Below the pieces are notes generated by a model, which was given only the letters and a program-made list of their open reading frames with translations, had not been told where the DNA came from and searched no databases. Shown one piece after another: positions 34,311-46,521 of a stretch of DNA of 64,000 bases; the stretch's first letter is position 1, and each line of letters opens with the position of its first letter. The translations under genes and the position numbers were made by a program. The stretch spans positions 25,239,501 to 25,303,500 of the forward strand of contig CM055315.2 of assembly GCA_029255685.2 (NCBI GenBank), in the 5' to 3' direction. The stretch comes from Silene conica. Its lineage: Eukaryota > Streptophyta > Magnoliopsida > Caryophyllales > Caryophyllaceae.

Positions 34311-34965
34311 GACCTGGCAATCGGGCGGGTCGAGTCGGGTTCGAGTCAGATTGTTTTCGGTTCGGATTATTGTATTGTCGGATTATTTCGACTCCTATGA
34401 ATGACTGGGTTAGGTCGGGTTCGGTTGGGTTGTTTCAGGTGATGACTTATGTCGAGTATCGGGTTTGAGCGGGTAACATGTGGTCGGATTTCGGTTGTTA
34501 TGCGATCGGGTTACTTAACTAACATGTCTTGTAATAGTTCATATCGAGTCAATAATATTCTCATCCAGTTGATATCGGGTTACATCACTTACATGTTACA
34601 ATTTATTCTTTCTTATTTTTGGCAAATTTTACAATTTATTCTTCTTTTAAATTCATCGTCCATAACAAATTAATTTAACTAGCCTGAAATCATACTTAGA
34701 TTATAGTGTGAGCGATAAAAACTGGTAATTGTCGGTTAATTGATACTAATTTAGATCGGATACAATTCTTGTTGGGTTTTAATCGGCTTGGGTGTTGTCG
34801 GGTTCAGTTATACCGATTATCGGATAAGATTACATATCGGGTTATGTTGGGTCGGACTGGGTCGATTTCGGGTACCTTGATTTTATAATATTTTCGATTA
34901 ACAGACGGGTCCGATATCGGATAAGTCGGATCGGTTTTGTCGAGTCGGTCGGGTTTTGCCAGGTC
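34311..34965. mobile_element. GGGTCGGG-rich MITE with 10-bp inverted ends
   Basis: Ends GACCTGGCAA and TTGCCAGGTC form a perfect 10-bp inverted repeat with TA on both sides (34309-34310 and 34966-34967). Interior is rich in tcgggt words. A common non-coding plant element type; the superfamily is not certain (TA suggests Tc1/mariner). Confidence 0.7.
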
Positions 34966-35272
34966 TAACACCAACACACTCCTCATCACTCATCCCAGCT
35001 ACCAAAACCCATGAACCCATGCCCTTGACCTTCTCTCCATCGCATAACCTCAGCCCCGAATCCTCTGAAACCCGTATCCTCGGCCTCTCCCACACAAACC
35101 CAATCCCACGACTCGCCTCAACTGCCTCCTATGGGCAAAGGCCGACGCAATAAACTACCCAATTCCCATCACAAGAACTTCGTCAAAAACACGAAGCCCC
35201 CTTCGACTCAAGCTCTCACCACATCGACATCCCCTTCAGGTACACGGTATCCACTCTCCCATTCTTTAGCTT

Positions 35273-36863
35273 ATGACAAATTTTTCCCTTAACTATCAAC
35301 GTTTTCTGTCGGCCGTGACCAAACATCACGAGCCTAGAAATTTTATCGAAGCAATGCAGGTACCACAATGGAGGGATGCAATAAAAAGTGAAATTGATCC
35401 ACTCGAGCGAAATACACCTTGGACCCTCAAGGACCTCCCACCACACAAAAAGGCTATTGGGTCCAAATGGGTCTATAAGATCAAATATAATGCAAATGGC
35501 ACTATTGAATGCTACAAGGCAAGACTCTTGGTCATGGGAAATCGGCAAGTCGAAGGAGTCGATTATTATGAAACTTTTGCTCCTACAATCAAATTGGTCA
35601 CGGTTCGCACTCTTCATGCCATCACAACTGCCAAACATTGGGACATTTATCAAATGGATATCCACAACGCTTTCCTTCACGGTGACCTTCATGAAGATGT
35701 TTATAAGAAACCTCCACCCGGTTTCTCATCTACCACCAATGGTAAGGTATGCAGGTTACGCAAATCTCTTTATGGCCTTCGCCAAGCCTCGCGTTGTTGG
35801 TATGCCAAACTCGCTTCCGCTCTAAAAACATACGGTTTCCAACAAGACCCCTACAACCGCTCACTTTTTTCGATTACTACAAATACAACCGCCATGCATG
35901 TTTTAGTTTACGTCGATGATCTCGTTATATGTGGAAACAGTGCTTCCAAAATTACTCGCTTTAAATCCTATTAAGTACTTATTTTCACATGAAAGACCTC
36001 GGCCCACTCAAATACTTTCTGGGCCTCAAAATAGCCCGTAGTAAGACCGGTCTATTCTTCTCACAAAGAAAATACACGCTTGACATTTTAAGCGAAACCG
36101 GCCTCACTGGCTCCAAACCCGCCCTCATTCCCATGGACCCGAATCATCGTCTTAGGGTCTCCACGTCACCTCTTGTCATCGACCCTCGACCATACAGACG
36201 CCTAGTTGGCAGACTTGTCTACCTAACTATTACCCGACCCGAACTCACATATTCCGTTCACACTCTCGCTCAATTTATGACTCAACCACGGCTTGACCAT
36301 TGGCAAGCCGCTTTACAAGTTGTTCGTTATGTTAAAAATAACCCAGGTCAAGGATTACTTTTCAAGAACACGAAGGACATGAGATTACACGCCTACTATG
36401 ACGCCGATTACGCCAGTTGTCCCACAACGCGCTGATCCCTTTCCGCATACATTGTCTTCCTCGGTGGCTCACCAATATCCTGGAAAACAAAGAAGCAAAA
36501 CACGGTCTCCTAATCCTCCGCCGAGTCTGAATATTGCGCCATTGCTTACACGGTCTGCGATTTAAAATGGCTCAAAGGCCTACTGCTTTTCCTCGACATC
36601 CAACATGAACAACCAATCGAACTTTCCTGTGATAGCCAATCTGCCCTTCATATTGCCCACAACCCAGTTTTTCACGAACGCACTATACATATTGAGGTTG
36701 ACTGTCATTTCATCCACGACGAGATTAAAAATGGGACCATTCGACCTAGCTATGATCATACTAAAACTCAGCTTGCTGACATCTTGACTAAAGCACTTGG
36801 TCAGACTCCGTTTGATGAGTTACTCTCCAAGCTAGGCGTCTCAAACCTCCGCGCCCCAGCTTG
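35273..36863 (+). pseudogene. Copia reverse transcriptase and RNase H
   Basis: RT reads from about 35318 with WRDAIKSEIDPLERN, GSKWVYKIKYNANG, QMDIHNAFLHGDL (first catalytic Asp present) and VLVYVDDLVICG (catalytic YVDD intact). A frame shift of one base lies near 35972, after which the second frame gives MKDLGPLKYFLGL and ITRPELTYSV. RNase H starts at DADYASCPTTR and meets a TGA at 36433-36435; downstream text (SSAESEY, CDSQSALHIA, QLADILTKAL) is readable across another stop to the terminal stop at 36861-36863. So catalytic residues survive but the frame does not. Confidence 0.9.
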
Positions 36864-36868
36864 AGGGG

Positions 36869-37138
36869 TGTATTACGAAGAAGCCCAAACTGCAAAACAC
36901 AACCCAGTCGATGACTCTACAACTGCTACCTAAAGATATGCTCTCACCGGTTCCCAACGGCTCTCCATGATTCTATCAATCACATAAGGCAAACAACAAT
37001 ATTTGCCTACTAAAGTTTATTGTATAATATCTTCTTCCCATGTTTATATGTATGCAAATATTTATATAAATAGTTGACGCCATGTATTTAGGAAACAAGA
37101 TAATTGAAATAATACAAGTTTACATATTCTCTCGTTCA
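36869..37138 (+). repeat. 3' LTR of the second copia element (~270 bp)
   Basis: Begins TGTATTACGAAG right after the purine tract cttgagggg (36860-36868) and ends near ctctcgttca. The last ~50 bases match 28499-28548 before the primer-site-like sequence, which defines the LTR end. Confidence 0.75.
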
Positions 37139-37177
37139 TAATAATATGAGCTAAAAATATAACTTATTCTACACTTA

Positions 37178-37454
37178 GAGAGTGTTTGGTTGGTTACTTT
37201 GGTATGGAATGGATTGAGTTGATTCAAGTGTTTGGTTGGGTGATTTTGGAATGGAGTTAGATACCAATGGATTCTAACTTCATCCCAACCCCTTGGAATC
37301 TCACACCCACCTCTTCCCCTTGGATTCCAACTACATTCCTTCATGTTTATTATTAAAATGAACCAAACAAGTTTTTAATGGAATGAAATTAGAACTCCAT
37401 ACCACTATGGTTTTTCATTCCATTCCATTCTTATGCACTAAACCAAACGACCCC
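37178..37454. mobile_element. Tourist-like (PIF/Harbinger) MITE
   Basis: A 277-bp element with imperfect inverted ends (GAGAGTGTTTGGTT and the complement of GGGGTCGTTTGGTT) flanked by TTA on both sides (37175-37177, 37455-37457). The interior holds inverted ggaatgga/tccattcc words. It lies just outside the copia 3' LTR. Confidence 0.7.
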
Positions 37455-37459
37455 TTAAT

Positions 37460-37750
37460 TCTTTAATTGAATTTCAGCAATGACAACTAGTGTAAAAAGA
37501 ATGAGTCAAATACTTTAAAATGTTATTCTTTACTCTTTGATTTTGATTGAGCTTTGCAAGCAATATTAGCACTCACCAATCGGCTGTCCAGGTCCTTAAT
37601 GAATACTCATATACAAGAGAAAAAGACCAAAAAATTAAAATGAAAAAAATACAGTGTACTAACAAATCGGCTGTCCAGGTCCTTAATGATGAAAATGAAA
37701 ATTTCTACTCTTAACTCTTTAATCGAGTTTTAGCAATGGCAACTAGTCCT
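37460..37750 (+). repeat. Imperfect direct duplication
   Basis: The words aatcggctgtccaggtcctt (about 37577 and 37666) and cttta-attga/atcga followed by caatg(a/g)caactagt (about 37460 and 37718) each occur twice, suggesting a local duplication. No coding potential. Confidence 0.6.
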
Positions 37751-37845
37751 TTTTACAACGGTATTGTCGTCTTAAGGTTAAAAAACGAGTCAAATACTTT
37801 AAAATAAAATATCTAGAAAATAACAAGACGTCTCTTTTATATATA

Positions 37846-37876
37846 CTAGTTGTTACTCCGCGCGCGATGCGCGCGG
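37846..37876 (-). mobile_element. Helitron 3' terminus (hairpin plus CTAG)
   Basis: On the minus strand: a perfect 8-bp GC hairpin, CCGCGCGC-ATC-GCGCGCGG, then about 8 bases, then CTAG followed by T. This is the canonical Helitron 3' end (subterminal hairpin, CTRR, insertion before T). The only Rep/helicase gene in the window is also on the minus strand and lies to the right, as expected if this is its 3' end. Confidence 0.8.
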
Positions 37877-38356
37877 AATTCCAATCGACGTAATTCATCG
37901 TCATGTTAATATTCTTAGTCTCCACATTTGTTTTTTTTTTTTGTGGTTTTTGATATATTGAATGATAAATGTATGTAATTATAATGATACAATATATTTA
38001 TCTTGAATAAGGTACAGAAATGGTAGCACACTTGAATTGTCAATTTACAAAGGCAGAGTTACACCCCACTACGGATCTCCTACTATTATGTTTATGAAGG
38101 GTGCCAGCAGTAAATAAGTACTGCAATGTTTGTTTTAGGACTATTAGCAAACTATGTCCCACATTCTGAGAGCAGAAGACACACCTGCAAAAGAGCTTTT
38201 CAGAATATCACGAAGCAGCTAGTAGAAGATGTACAGATACAGCTTGTTAGAGGAGTCACCAAATTGTACTAATAGAGTTTCAACTAATAGTTTCTTAATA
38301 TATTAGTTAAGCTTAGAATTAAACATTATTACATTAAATCTACCACCTTTAGCGTA

Positions 38357-38884
38357 CTAATCTGATTTATAATAGTCGTCTTCATCTGTCAATATATTAA
38401 AGGGGCCATCGTCATGGACAGTCGTATCATCAATATCTCTGTTTCCCTCCATCCAACAATGGTAGATATACCTTGAGTCTTCTGTTGGTAAATCAAGACA
38501 TTTACATTGGATCGAAAACACACGACCCCATCTTGAACTAACTGTTAACCCCTCTATTTCTTCTTTTTTCACCTGGCTCTTATAATCAGCTGCCATTTTG
38601 GATGTATCTTTTCCAACTGCAAATAAAGAAGCCCACTTTTTGCACACTTCAGACATACTACGTTTGTCTTGATTACCAAGCCTCTCAAAAATGTTGGACA
38701 TTAACTCATCAGAACTGAACAATAGATGGTTAACTCGTTCACCTATTGTTGTCTCTTTTAGCACATAGTGTGTTTTGAACAGAGTTTTAGATCTGAATTG
38801 CTCCTTTTTCCAACGTAGGTAGTCATTCTCAAACGCATGCTTGTCTTCTTTGTTAAAAAAGTGAACACCAGTACAGGAAGGCAT
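38357..38884 (-). CDS. F-box-like small protein, family copy 1
   Basis: A 175-residue protein of a family I do not recognise, with relatives at 41634, 48269 and 63751. Residues ~8-35 hold the family N-motif (FFNKEDKHAFENDYLRWKKE, then QFRSKTLF). Residues ~55-90 (DELMSNIFERLGNQDKRSMS, then EVCKKWASLF) resemble an F-box: a leucine-rich helix, D/KR turn and VCKxWxxL ending. F-box domains bind Skp1 in SCF ubiquitin ligases; Skp1 binding here is inference. The C-terminus is acidic (TDEDDYYKSD). There is no recognisable substrate domain. The gene looks transcribable: TATAAA at 40310-40315 (minus), a 5' UTR exon ending at a GGTATG donor (40126), and an acceptor ctacag (38895) 11 bases before the ATG, giving a 1.2-kb UTR intron. 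Confidence 0.75.
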   Translation of the reverse strand: MPSCTGVHFFNKEDKHAFENDYLRWKKEQFRSKTLFKTHYVLKETTIGERVNHLLFSSDELMSNIFERLGNQDKRSMSEVCKKWASLFAVGKDTSKMAADYKSQVKKEEIEGLTVSSRWGRVFSIQCKCLDLPTEDSRYIYHCWMEGNRDIDDTTVHDDGPFNILTDEDDYYKSD

Positions 38885-38894
38885 TCCTTTTTAG

Positions 38895-40126
38895 CTGTAG
38901 AAAGTATACATTAAAGCTAAAGATTTTATAGAGTAAAAACTAAGTTCGAGCTTAGATCAATTATGTGTTTATGAAGGGCGTCATATCTCACCAGATTCCT
39001 AATACGACCAATACAAATAAGTAATACAAACAATGCAATTTGGTCATAAGATACTCACTGACACATTACGATTGTTATACATCCTCTAATGCAATTCACT
39101 CCTAGTCAACTATAACTACCACACTTGAATAAATTTGATAAAGAGATAGCAACAACAGCAACGCGGCACTAAACTACCAGATTTCTAAATCGCCAAAATA
39201 TGTATTAGCAATACAATTTAGAGTTTCGGACTTGATAAGGTAACTGACAACTATGAATGTCATGCTCCCTCTACTCAAATCGAGTCAAGTAGACCTACGA
39301 CTGGCGCACTAAACTACTAATAACAAAAAACAAATAACTCAAAGCAATACAGATCTTGGGGACACGATGACAACTATACCAGCACTATTATCTTAGGCAG
39401 TGTGACTAAATGCTATGACAATTCTGAGTAATTGTAAAGTTAACTAAATGCCCATTGAAAACAGAGGGAAGATGCTGCATATTTCCGAACCTCTACAGTG
39501 GTACACGTCATTCAACTCTAGCTTAATACTTGAAATTGGATTCAGTCACTGCAATTTGATTGATTTTAGTAGTAACCTTTTGTGTTATTCATAAACTGAA
39601 ATGGTTAGGTGTTGTTTATGTGCTTAGCTTTTGCATTACAATGTTGTTAACTCTCTACTCTTTCTCTGTAAGAACCTTCAATCCTTGATGCTATGCAATA
39701 ACATGCAAATATCAGGCTATCTTACTTCTTTGCTCTGACCCTTATAATCTACCCAAAAACCCTTGTCTACTCACACTCAGAATTACAGATCCAGTACGAA
39801 ACCACTCTGAACTTAAGGCCATAGTCATAATTCTATTGTTTCTTACTGTCAATGTTGATTTACTACTTATATCTCAGACATACGTATTAAATTCTCTTAT
39901 TATTTGCATAATTGTAGGTGTCTAATAACATTAACAACATTTTATTGCAAGAGTTAATCCAGGCCACAGCAAGTCAATCAATAAACATTAAAATGAATCA
40001 AATTAATCAATCTAATTAATAGTATTTCTTAACATATATTCGTATCAGTATGACAATTGGAATTCAAGGTACACTTTTTTTAATTCCCTATTTAGGATTA
40101 AGTACATTTAAATTGAAAAAACATAC
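38895..40126 (-). other. 5' UTR intron of F-box-like copy 1
   Basis: Donor AAG|GTATGT and acceptor tttctacag frame a 1,232-bp stretch with no open frames. The preceding UTR exon (up to about 40285) is CT/CA-rich, like a plant leader. Confidence 0.55.
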
Positions 40127-40309
40127 CTTAATTTGAATAGATAAATGCAGGAACACTGTTACGTTGTTGTGGTGGTGAACGTGGTTTCCTCAGATGGTGA
40201 TGAAGGAAGTTGTTGGCAAGGGGGATTGATTTATTGCATTAAGAACTGAAGAGAAGGCAAATACTGGAAAAGAATGGAGTCAAAGAAGGCATAATAATGA
40301 AGGTTTGGG

Positions 40310-40315
40310 TTTTAT
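40310..40315 (-). promoter_or_regulatory. TATA box of F-box-like copy 1
   Basis: Minus strand GTTGTATAAAACCC, about 30 bases before a CT-rich leader. Confidence 0.5.
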
Positions 40316-40529
40316 ACAACGTACCTTTTTTATATCTATTAATTAGTTTATTTTACCGGAATCTGGACACTATCTGTTACGGATTTGTACATTGAATAGT
40401 AATTAACTCCGAAGAAAGCCCGTAATCCTATCAACTGGCTCATTAAGGTATATTGAATGGGTACGGGTGTTTTGATAGGGTATGTCTGGCCCACGTCTAA
40501 TCTAATTCTGCGAATGATCATCTCTAGCA

Positions 40530-41633
40530 TAATTGCTTTTTTACTACTAACTATAATGATTGTAGTAGTTGGGATTTTATTTGGTCATTTCGTTTATTAA
40601 AAGTTACGAAACTCCGAAATCTTGATAAAATTAATATAAAATTAAAAAGCAAGGAAAAGGTAAAGAAAAAAGGAAGAATACAAAGTGCACGCTATTCATC
40701 ACATGCAAGGCACACAAAACACTGGTTTATAGTTCATATTTTCCAAAGTATGCACATTTAATGAGCGTAAACCACGCACCATATCAAATACTAACCTCTA
40801 GCTGTAAACGAATCCATAAAAAGGACGGAGAGTATGACAATGTGAACACGACTTATCATGCACTATGCACGGAAGTCACTGGCATACCGTCCCATTTTGT
40901 CAAGTTTGCACGTGTATATTTTAGTGGCCTCAGGTGTCTTGAATAAGTAAAAAGTAATTTTTCAACTCGCTTTTATTTGATTAAAATGAATTTCTTTGTA
41001 AAAGGGTACAAGAGTGACAATGTTAATAAGGCAAGACTATTTGTCATCTGCTTGCCGGTGATTACGTTACGTTTTGATTTCTCCGGATCTGGACAAGTTG
41101 ATATTTATAGCTTACTATATATTGAAATTACATATTACTAAAATATGAATAAAGTACACTAAATATAAAAAATATGCTTTAAGCTTGCTGTTTAGTACGT
41201 AATACGTTTAGATATGATATTTATGTATATTTTGATTATAAACACAGTTGTTGATTACCTTAAACCATTTTTTGAGCTTTGTAAACTTTATGAAAGGAAT
41301 CTTGTCGCCACATGTTATTAGATGACGGTCTGATATTATACTGATATTAGTTAAGTACATTTACGATCGATAAATCAATATATACGTCTTGCTCGTAATT
41401 AGGCAAAATTAAACAATCTTTTCACAAATGCTAGTTGTACACCATAATGATGACCAAACTTCTCATCTGATATTTAGCTCTTTCATTTACTCTGTAAACT
41501 AATACATCTCCCTAAACAACGAATTAGACAACACTGTATCACCTTCCTAAATCCTTTAAAAGACCATCTTCCTACTATCACCTGCTGACATAGAACATCA
41601 CCTTTACAATATAAACTGTTTAGATTCTCTACA
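40530..41633. other. Intergenic, between divergent F-box-like copies 1 and 2
   Basis: AT-rich with no convincing gene. Likely holds the promoters of both flanking divergent genes. A cttgctcgtaattagg word at about 41386 also appears, as actcgtaattagac, about 200 bases before copy 3. Confidence 0.4.
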
Positions 41634-42167
41634 ATGGTGAAGCAATGTAAGAAACTGTTATACTTTGACAAAGATGACAAAGTGGATTTTATAAAAGCAT
41701 ACGTTTGTTGGAAGAAATCACAATTTAAATATAACTCTCTGTTTTGCAAAAAGATTGTGGAAGAAGATTTACTGTGTGGAAGTAGACTTCATCAGCCCAT
41801 TTTTATGATTCCTGAAATTACAGATCAGATTTTCCAAAGGCTTAGAAATGTAGATAAGAGAAGTATGGCAGAGGTGTGCAAGTCTTGGGCGAGTCAATTT
41901 CTGGTGGGTACAGAGACATCGAAAGTTAATATTGATTATAATCAGCAGCTGGTCACAGAAAATCGTGGTAGGACTATTTGGGTGTTAAGGGGAGGTCGAC
42001 TGATTTCAGTAAGATGTGCATGCACACATTACAGGGTTAAAAGACCAGAAGGTAAAAGATGTGAGAGCAGCATAAGTCACCGCACTGGGTATGATTGTGT
42101 GGATCTTACAAGTAACGATTGGTATTATACTTCTATTAGTGACTGTCATCATTATATTGACTGGTAA
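41634..42167 (+). CDS. F-box-like small protein, family copy 2
   Basis: A 177-residue intact frame. The N-motif reads YFDKDDKVDFIKAYVCWKKS, then QFKYNSLF (residues ~10-37). The F-box-like segment is IPEITDQIFQRLRNVDKRSM, then AEVCKSWASQFLV (~60-92), the best F-box match of the four. It continues with GTETSKVNIDYNQQLVTENR, a stretch shared closely with copy 3, then RTIWVLRGGRLISVRCAC. The C-terminus is Cys/His/Tyr-rich and ends HHYIDW. By eye about half the residues match copy 3 over the first 120. No transmembrane segment or signal peptide. The role of an SCF-type adaptor is possible but not shown; an alternative is a helical protein unrelated to F-boxes. Confidence 0.75.
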   Translation: MVKQCKKLLYFDKDDKVDFIKAYVCWKKSQFKYNSLFCKKIVEEDLLCGSRLHQPIFMIPEITDQIFQRLRNVDKRSMAEVCKSWASQFLVGTETSKVNIDYNQQLVTENRGRTIWVLRGGRLISVRCACTHYRVKRPEGKRCESSISHRTGYDCVDLTSNDWYYTSISDCHHYIDW

Positions 42168-44379
42168 TGTATATGTTGTATGCTAAGTTGACGGTAGTCT
42201 AACAGCTCCTGCATCTAAGGGTTTTCATGCTTGCTATGAATCTGCAACATCTAGTAGGATTGTGTACTATTACAGTATGATTAGTTAATTGTACTAAGAT
42301 ATTTTAGGTAATGATAATTATTGAACTATTTACTTAAGGTTAAGGTCATATACAACGCATGGTAAGCTACATATAGTTGTAATTTTGGAAGTTATTCAAT
42401 ATACATTGGTACTGATTTTGAAAAGAATACAAAAATCTACGATACTCCATCTTATACGAGGAGTAGTTAGGTGTATCAGCAATTTTGATCATACTGCTAA
42501 TAATAGATGATCATTGATTGTTTAATCTTGATGATATAAATTATAACCAAGTGTTCAAAATGCTTGATGTCATTTATTAATATAGATAGATGATTGTAAT
42601 GGTTTATTTGATGTGTATTGAAATAAGATGAGTGGGTGAGGGGGGGATAACACAAATAAATCTATGAAACTCAATCAAATAGCCCAGAAAATCAATATAA
42701 AACAAAAATAGAGAGATTTCTCTAATAAATTACCTGGAATAAAGGAGTTCAACCAATCAAGAAGTTCACGTCTAGATCTAGGTTTACTACCTGGAAAAAT
42801 AGATTTACTAAAGAGAAGAATGAGGAAGTATAGGAGGAACCGCTATTAAAAGAAGAGAAGAATGAGGAAGTATGCAAGATAAGGAAGATGATGACAAACA
42901 GCGGACTGTTCATCATGCGCGCTACTCGTGTGACACTGGCCTACTGTTCACAATTTCCCAAGTTTGCACATTTATAGGGGTGTTTTAGGTATTAAATGTC
43001 TTATGTTAACCCAATAATAGTTATTTCATTAAGTTTCAGACTTGTAGTGCTAATTATGAATGGGTATGAAAGCAGAATTTGATGGGTTAGATGAGATATT
43101 TATAGAGACAAATAATTACGGAGGTACGCTTATCGTGCGAACGGAAGCACAAATTTGAGATCGAATTCTGGAAATCAGCTGTACTGCTTTGTGAGTATTG
43201 CCAAATATGAGACATGGTTCTGTATGATTTATAGGTTATTTGTCTTCTAATTAATGTGTTGATATTAGCATGTATTTTTCGAAGGACATTAGGAACTTAA
43301 GTTTTGTTGGATAAGCAACCGTTCTTAGATATGTAGTATTTAATGAAACACTTAGCATTAGAATCATTATGATAGCTAGACTTGTAGGAGTTATAGAATA
43401 AGAAGCTACACAAAGAGGTGCATCCACTGAACAAATACTCGGTCTGTTTGATTGGCAATTTGAAAAGTGAAAACTGCGTGAGAATGTTGTTCGGTACGCC
43501 TCATTAAATATATTGCCAGAAATCTCTATCCCTCCCATTACGTTGTTAATTTCCTTCTCCCTTTGTTTGGAATTCTATATCTTTCCTGTTAATCTACTGC
43601 TGTAGAACATAGTTATCATTGTTTGTAATATATTCTAAAGCGTTGTGCATGTACATCTCGGACACTTGAACATCATATATAAGCACTTATCACACAGTAG
43701 TCGGAGCTAGCAATATCTTTTTGCCCAGAAGCCTTACATGGTGTAGGGCTGTACTGCTTCATCATTGATAAAAAGATAATTGGGTGCATATCTGTAACCA
43801 TTTTATTGTTCTGTAATTGTGTATAAGTAGCAATGAGGTGCTGTTACAGTTGAAATCTTTCAGAACAGCCGTTACGACATAAATCTTATTCTGTAATCAT
43901 TTGCGTGGAGTAGTATAAAGGATTACTGTAAGTTTCTGATTTGGTATATCTTACATTAAATAAGCATTTTGAAGGCAGTGATGTTGTTTCTGTAAAGTGA
44001 CATGTTTATAGATCAGTAACTATAACATAAACATTGAATAACACAAGTCATTATAGTGAGCATTAGCCCTATGAAGGTTCTGATAAGTTCAGTTATTTGG
44101 GGCGTTATTGTGTTACCAATGCGTTTGATATGTAAGTGTTATTTGGTGATGTATGTAGTATTAATTTTCTTTTTGTAATAGCATGATTAAGAGAGTACTA
44201 TATTCTTTGCAATTCTATCTGATTTAGTTTATATGTTTCTTAGAAACATATATCAGATTTAGATATACGTAAACATTGGAATTGCTAATAATTACCTTTG
44301 TTAACGATACAAGTCACTGCAATGCTTAAAAAGCAGCACTCCTCTTAGACAAGAAGCCCTCAACAACTAATGTCCATTG
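42168..44379. other. No gene recognised
   Basis: AT-rich; short open frames only, including a 95-codon minus-strand frame at 43251-43538 with no domain or splice support. Confidence 0.5.
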
Positions 44380-44976
44380 TCAAATAAAGCTATGCACAGC
44401 CCTCTTAGCAGCGATACCACCGGTCTCTTTAAATGTATCAGCGTTACCGCACATGGACATGAGTTTTTCAGGCAGATTAGTAGAACGACAGAGATACCTT
44501 GTTTCCGCTACAATAGAAATTCTAATAACAACATGTAGATCATTAAGGGTTGCATTGGTAGCCTTTTTGATGAGATCTTCAGGCTTATGTAGTTCTGTAA
44601 TTCGAATTCCCATGACCCTAAAAAGAAGTAGACTTCTAAATTTCTAATGAGTTTCATGATCAGCTCGATGTTTTATTATGTATCGATGTTAGTCTAGCTT
44701 TCCCTGTATACTTACATTACCTTGCAAAAGGAGTTCTAATTGCGTTCAACAGTTGGTTACATTGTTTGAACGAAGATATATTTACAGCAATAAGTTCGAC
44801 AAATTATAAGTTACGTAAGTGGCGTGACAATGCAGGAAGCAGTATGTATAGAAGGTTATCGAGTAAAACAGGAAACTCTTGCTGGAAAGTACCTCATTCA
44901 ACCGCATTGGATGATATGCATTGTTAGCGACGTAACCAGTAAATAGATTTGATTCATGATTAGGTAGCAATGACAT
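44380..44976 (-). CDS. Orphan gene fragment, two or three exons
   Basis: Minus-strand blocks joined by good splice signals. The last exon (44617-44380) reads GIRITELHKPEDLIKKATNA.. and ends KRAVHSFI plus stop. It joins in frame to an upstream block ending at 44721 (AIRTPFAR, donor CAAG|GTAATG, acceptor tttttag). A further upstream block (about 44976-44894) reads MSLLPNHESNLFTGYV and ends at a GTACTT donor. I could not place the splice joining the first two blocks. The product is not recognised; it is hydrophilic and helix-rich. It may be a captured gene fragment or a small gene of the same cluster. Confidence 0.4.
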
Positions 44977-45500
44977 CTTAAATATATTCCATTAAAATAC
45001 CAGGTTTGCAATGAACGAAATCCATGTACGTGTGATATTGCACAAGGTATCATAATTAAACCTGATTCAAATTAGCTCAATAGTCCTGAAAACTCCATAA
45101 TCAAAAGATTGTTACATGTCTAAGGTCATGTATAGGAATATTGTAAGGAATTTAGGTAGGATAAATAAAGAGTATATCTTTTGGGTAATTGTCTAACCAT
45201 CAGTATACATATCAACCTAATTTAGTTCGGCATTTATAATAAGTACTATGCAAGATATTAAAACGTATTAAATCATAAGTTTCATACAGACTGAAACTAT
45301 AAAGGAGACGAAATGAAGAGGCTTGACAATTTATAAACAAGGTTTTAAAAAATGCATAAATGTGGGGATCTTAACGGTTAACGGAGTTATGCGCATGAAC
45401 ACAAACGTTGCTATATACTACGGAGTATAAGTGATTTTATGTGGTGACGTACTATATTTGGAATTGTACACATTTTGGTTTCTTTTTGTTTTTTCTTTTA

Positions 45501-45519
45501 GGGGGGGGGGGGGGGGGGG
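45501..45519 (+). repeat. Poly(G) run of 19
   Basis: An uninterrupted run of 19 G following tctttta. Rare in plant DNA, and could fold as a quadruplex or reflect a sequencing artefact. Confidence 0.9.
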
Positions 45520-45998
45520 TTTGTTAAAATAGCAACCTCTATGTCTGTAGTAATAACTTTATTTTAGTTTGTTGTATGAAAAAATAGGTATACGATATAT
45601 CCAATCTCTATGAATAGTTAATAATAGGTTACATATTTTGACCAATCTATTGGTCGTTGTACCTATTAATTGTTATTTACTATATTAGATATTGTTTTCG
45701 AACAAGCGTTTAAGTTTTGTAGTCGAATTAAATTGTAATAAAATACTACGTATATTTTTCATTTTTAAACGCTTAAATTAAACTGACTAAATTTAAAAAT
45801 GAACACATTGACTTAAATTACGTAAATAGATCTAACTCATGAATAAAGTATACAATTCAATATGTTGGTAAATAAGTTCAATAATATTCTAAGTTATAAC
45901 AACCCAATAATGGATAAGGTTGAATAAATGATATTTCCACTACTTATTATGATTGGTCTGTCTAGATTACTAACAAGATTGGATAAGTTTATCTTGTC

Positions 45999-46008
45999 TA
46001 TATAAATA
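45999..46008 (+). promoter_or_regulatory. TATA box of the two-exon orphan gene
   Basis: ctatataaataaata about 30 bases before a CAAC/ACC-rich leader (from about 46030). A UTR intron may follow (donor ttcag|GTATC at 46136/46137, acceptor gtatcag at 46504). Confidence 0.5.
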
Positions 46009-46521
46009 AATAATATTACGACCCTTTTTCAACACACCACCATTTTTCTTTATAATTTCCTTTACCCTCTTTAGCTTACCTCCCACAAAAACCCATTAAA
46101 AAATGATCTAATTTTTTTTTCAAGATTCCTTTTCAGGTATCAATGATAGACCAAATTTGCTTAATGCAATTTTAAAAAGCCTAATCTCAAATATTGATGT
46201 ACTATTATGTTTCTAAAATGTTTGAAAATTAATTTAATTTTTTCTATTGCTTGGGTAGTGTGTAGTTAATTTGATTAATGTTTTTTTTTCAAATGTAAGC
46301 TTTTCATTTAGTTGACGTAGTAATTATTTTGTTATGTTTTGAATACACATGTTATGCATATTAGTTACCATTAGATAAAATGTCTTTATTACAAACGGCT
46401 GTATTGTTGTAAGCTCTCTAACTAAATCGATATTTATAAGTCACAAATTATCGCACGAACAATTTAATTTTTATTTAGTATTATATTATTTTATGGTGTA
46501 TCAGATTAAGAGAAATTGAGA

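Larger units (their letters stand above)
28499..37138 (+). mobile_element. Decayed Ty1/copia element with two nested insertions
   Basis: Order gag, protease, integrase, RT, RNase H, 3' LTR identifies copia. The 5' LTR is recognisable only for its last ~50 bases (28499-28548, shared with 37090-37138: ataattgaaataatacaag.. ctctcgttca); upstream similarity is weak. A primer-site-like TGGTATC follows at 28553. Integrase is split by a solo LTR (30834-33913), and the integrase-RT linker by a MITE (34311-34965). Multiple stops and frame shifts make it inactive, although the RT active site is preserved. Confidence 0.9.

Noticed and set aside
43251-43538. 95-codon minus-strand frame
   Set aside because: Low-complexity hydrophobic text with no homology I recognise and no splice or promoter evidence.
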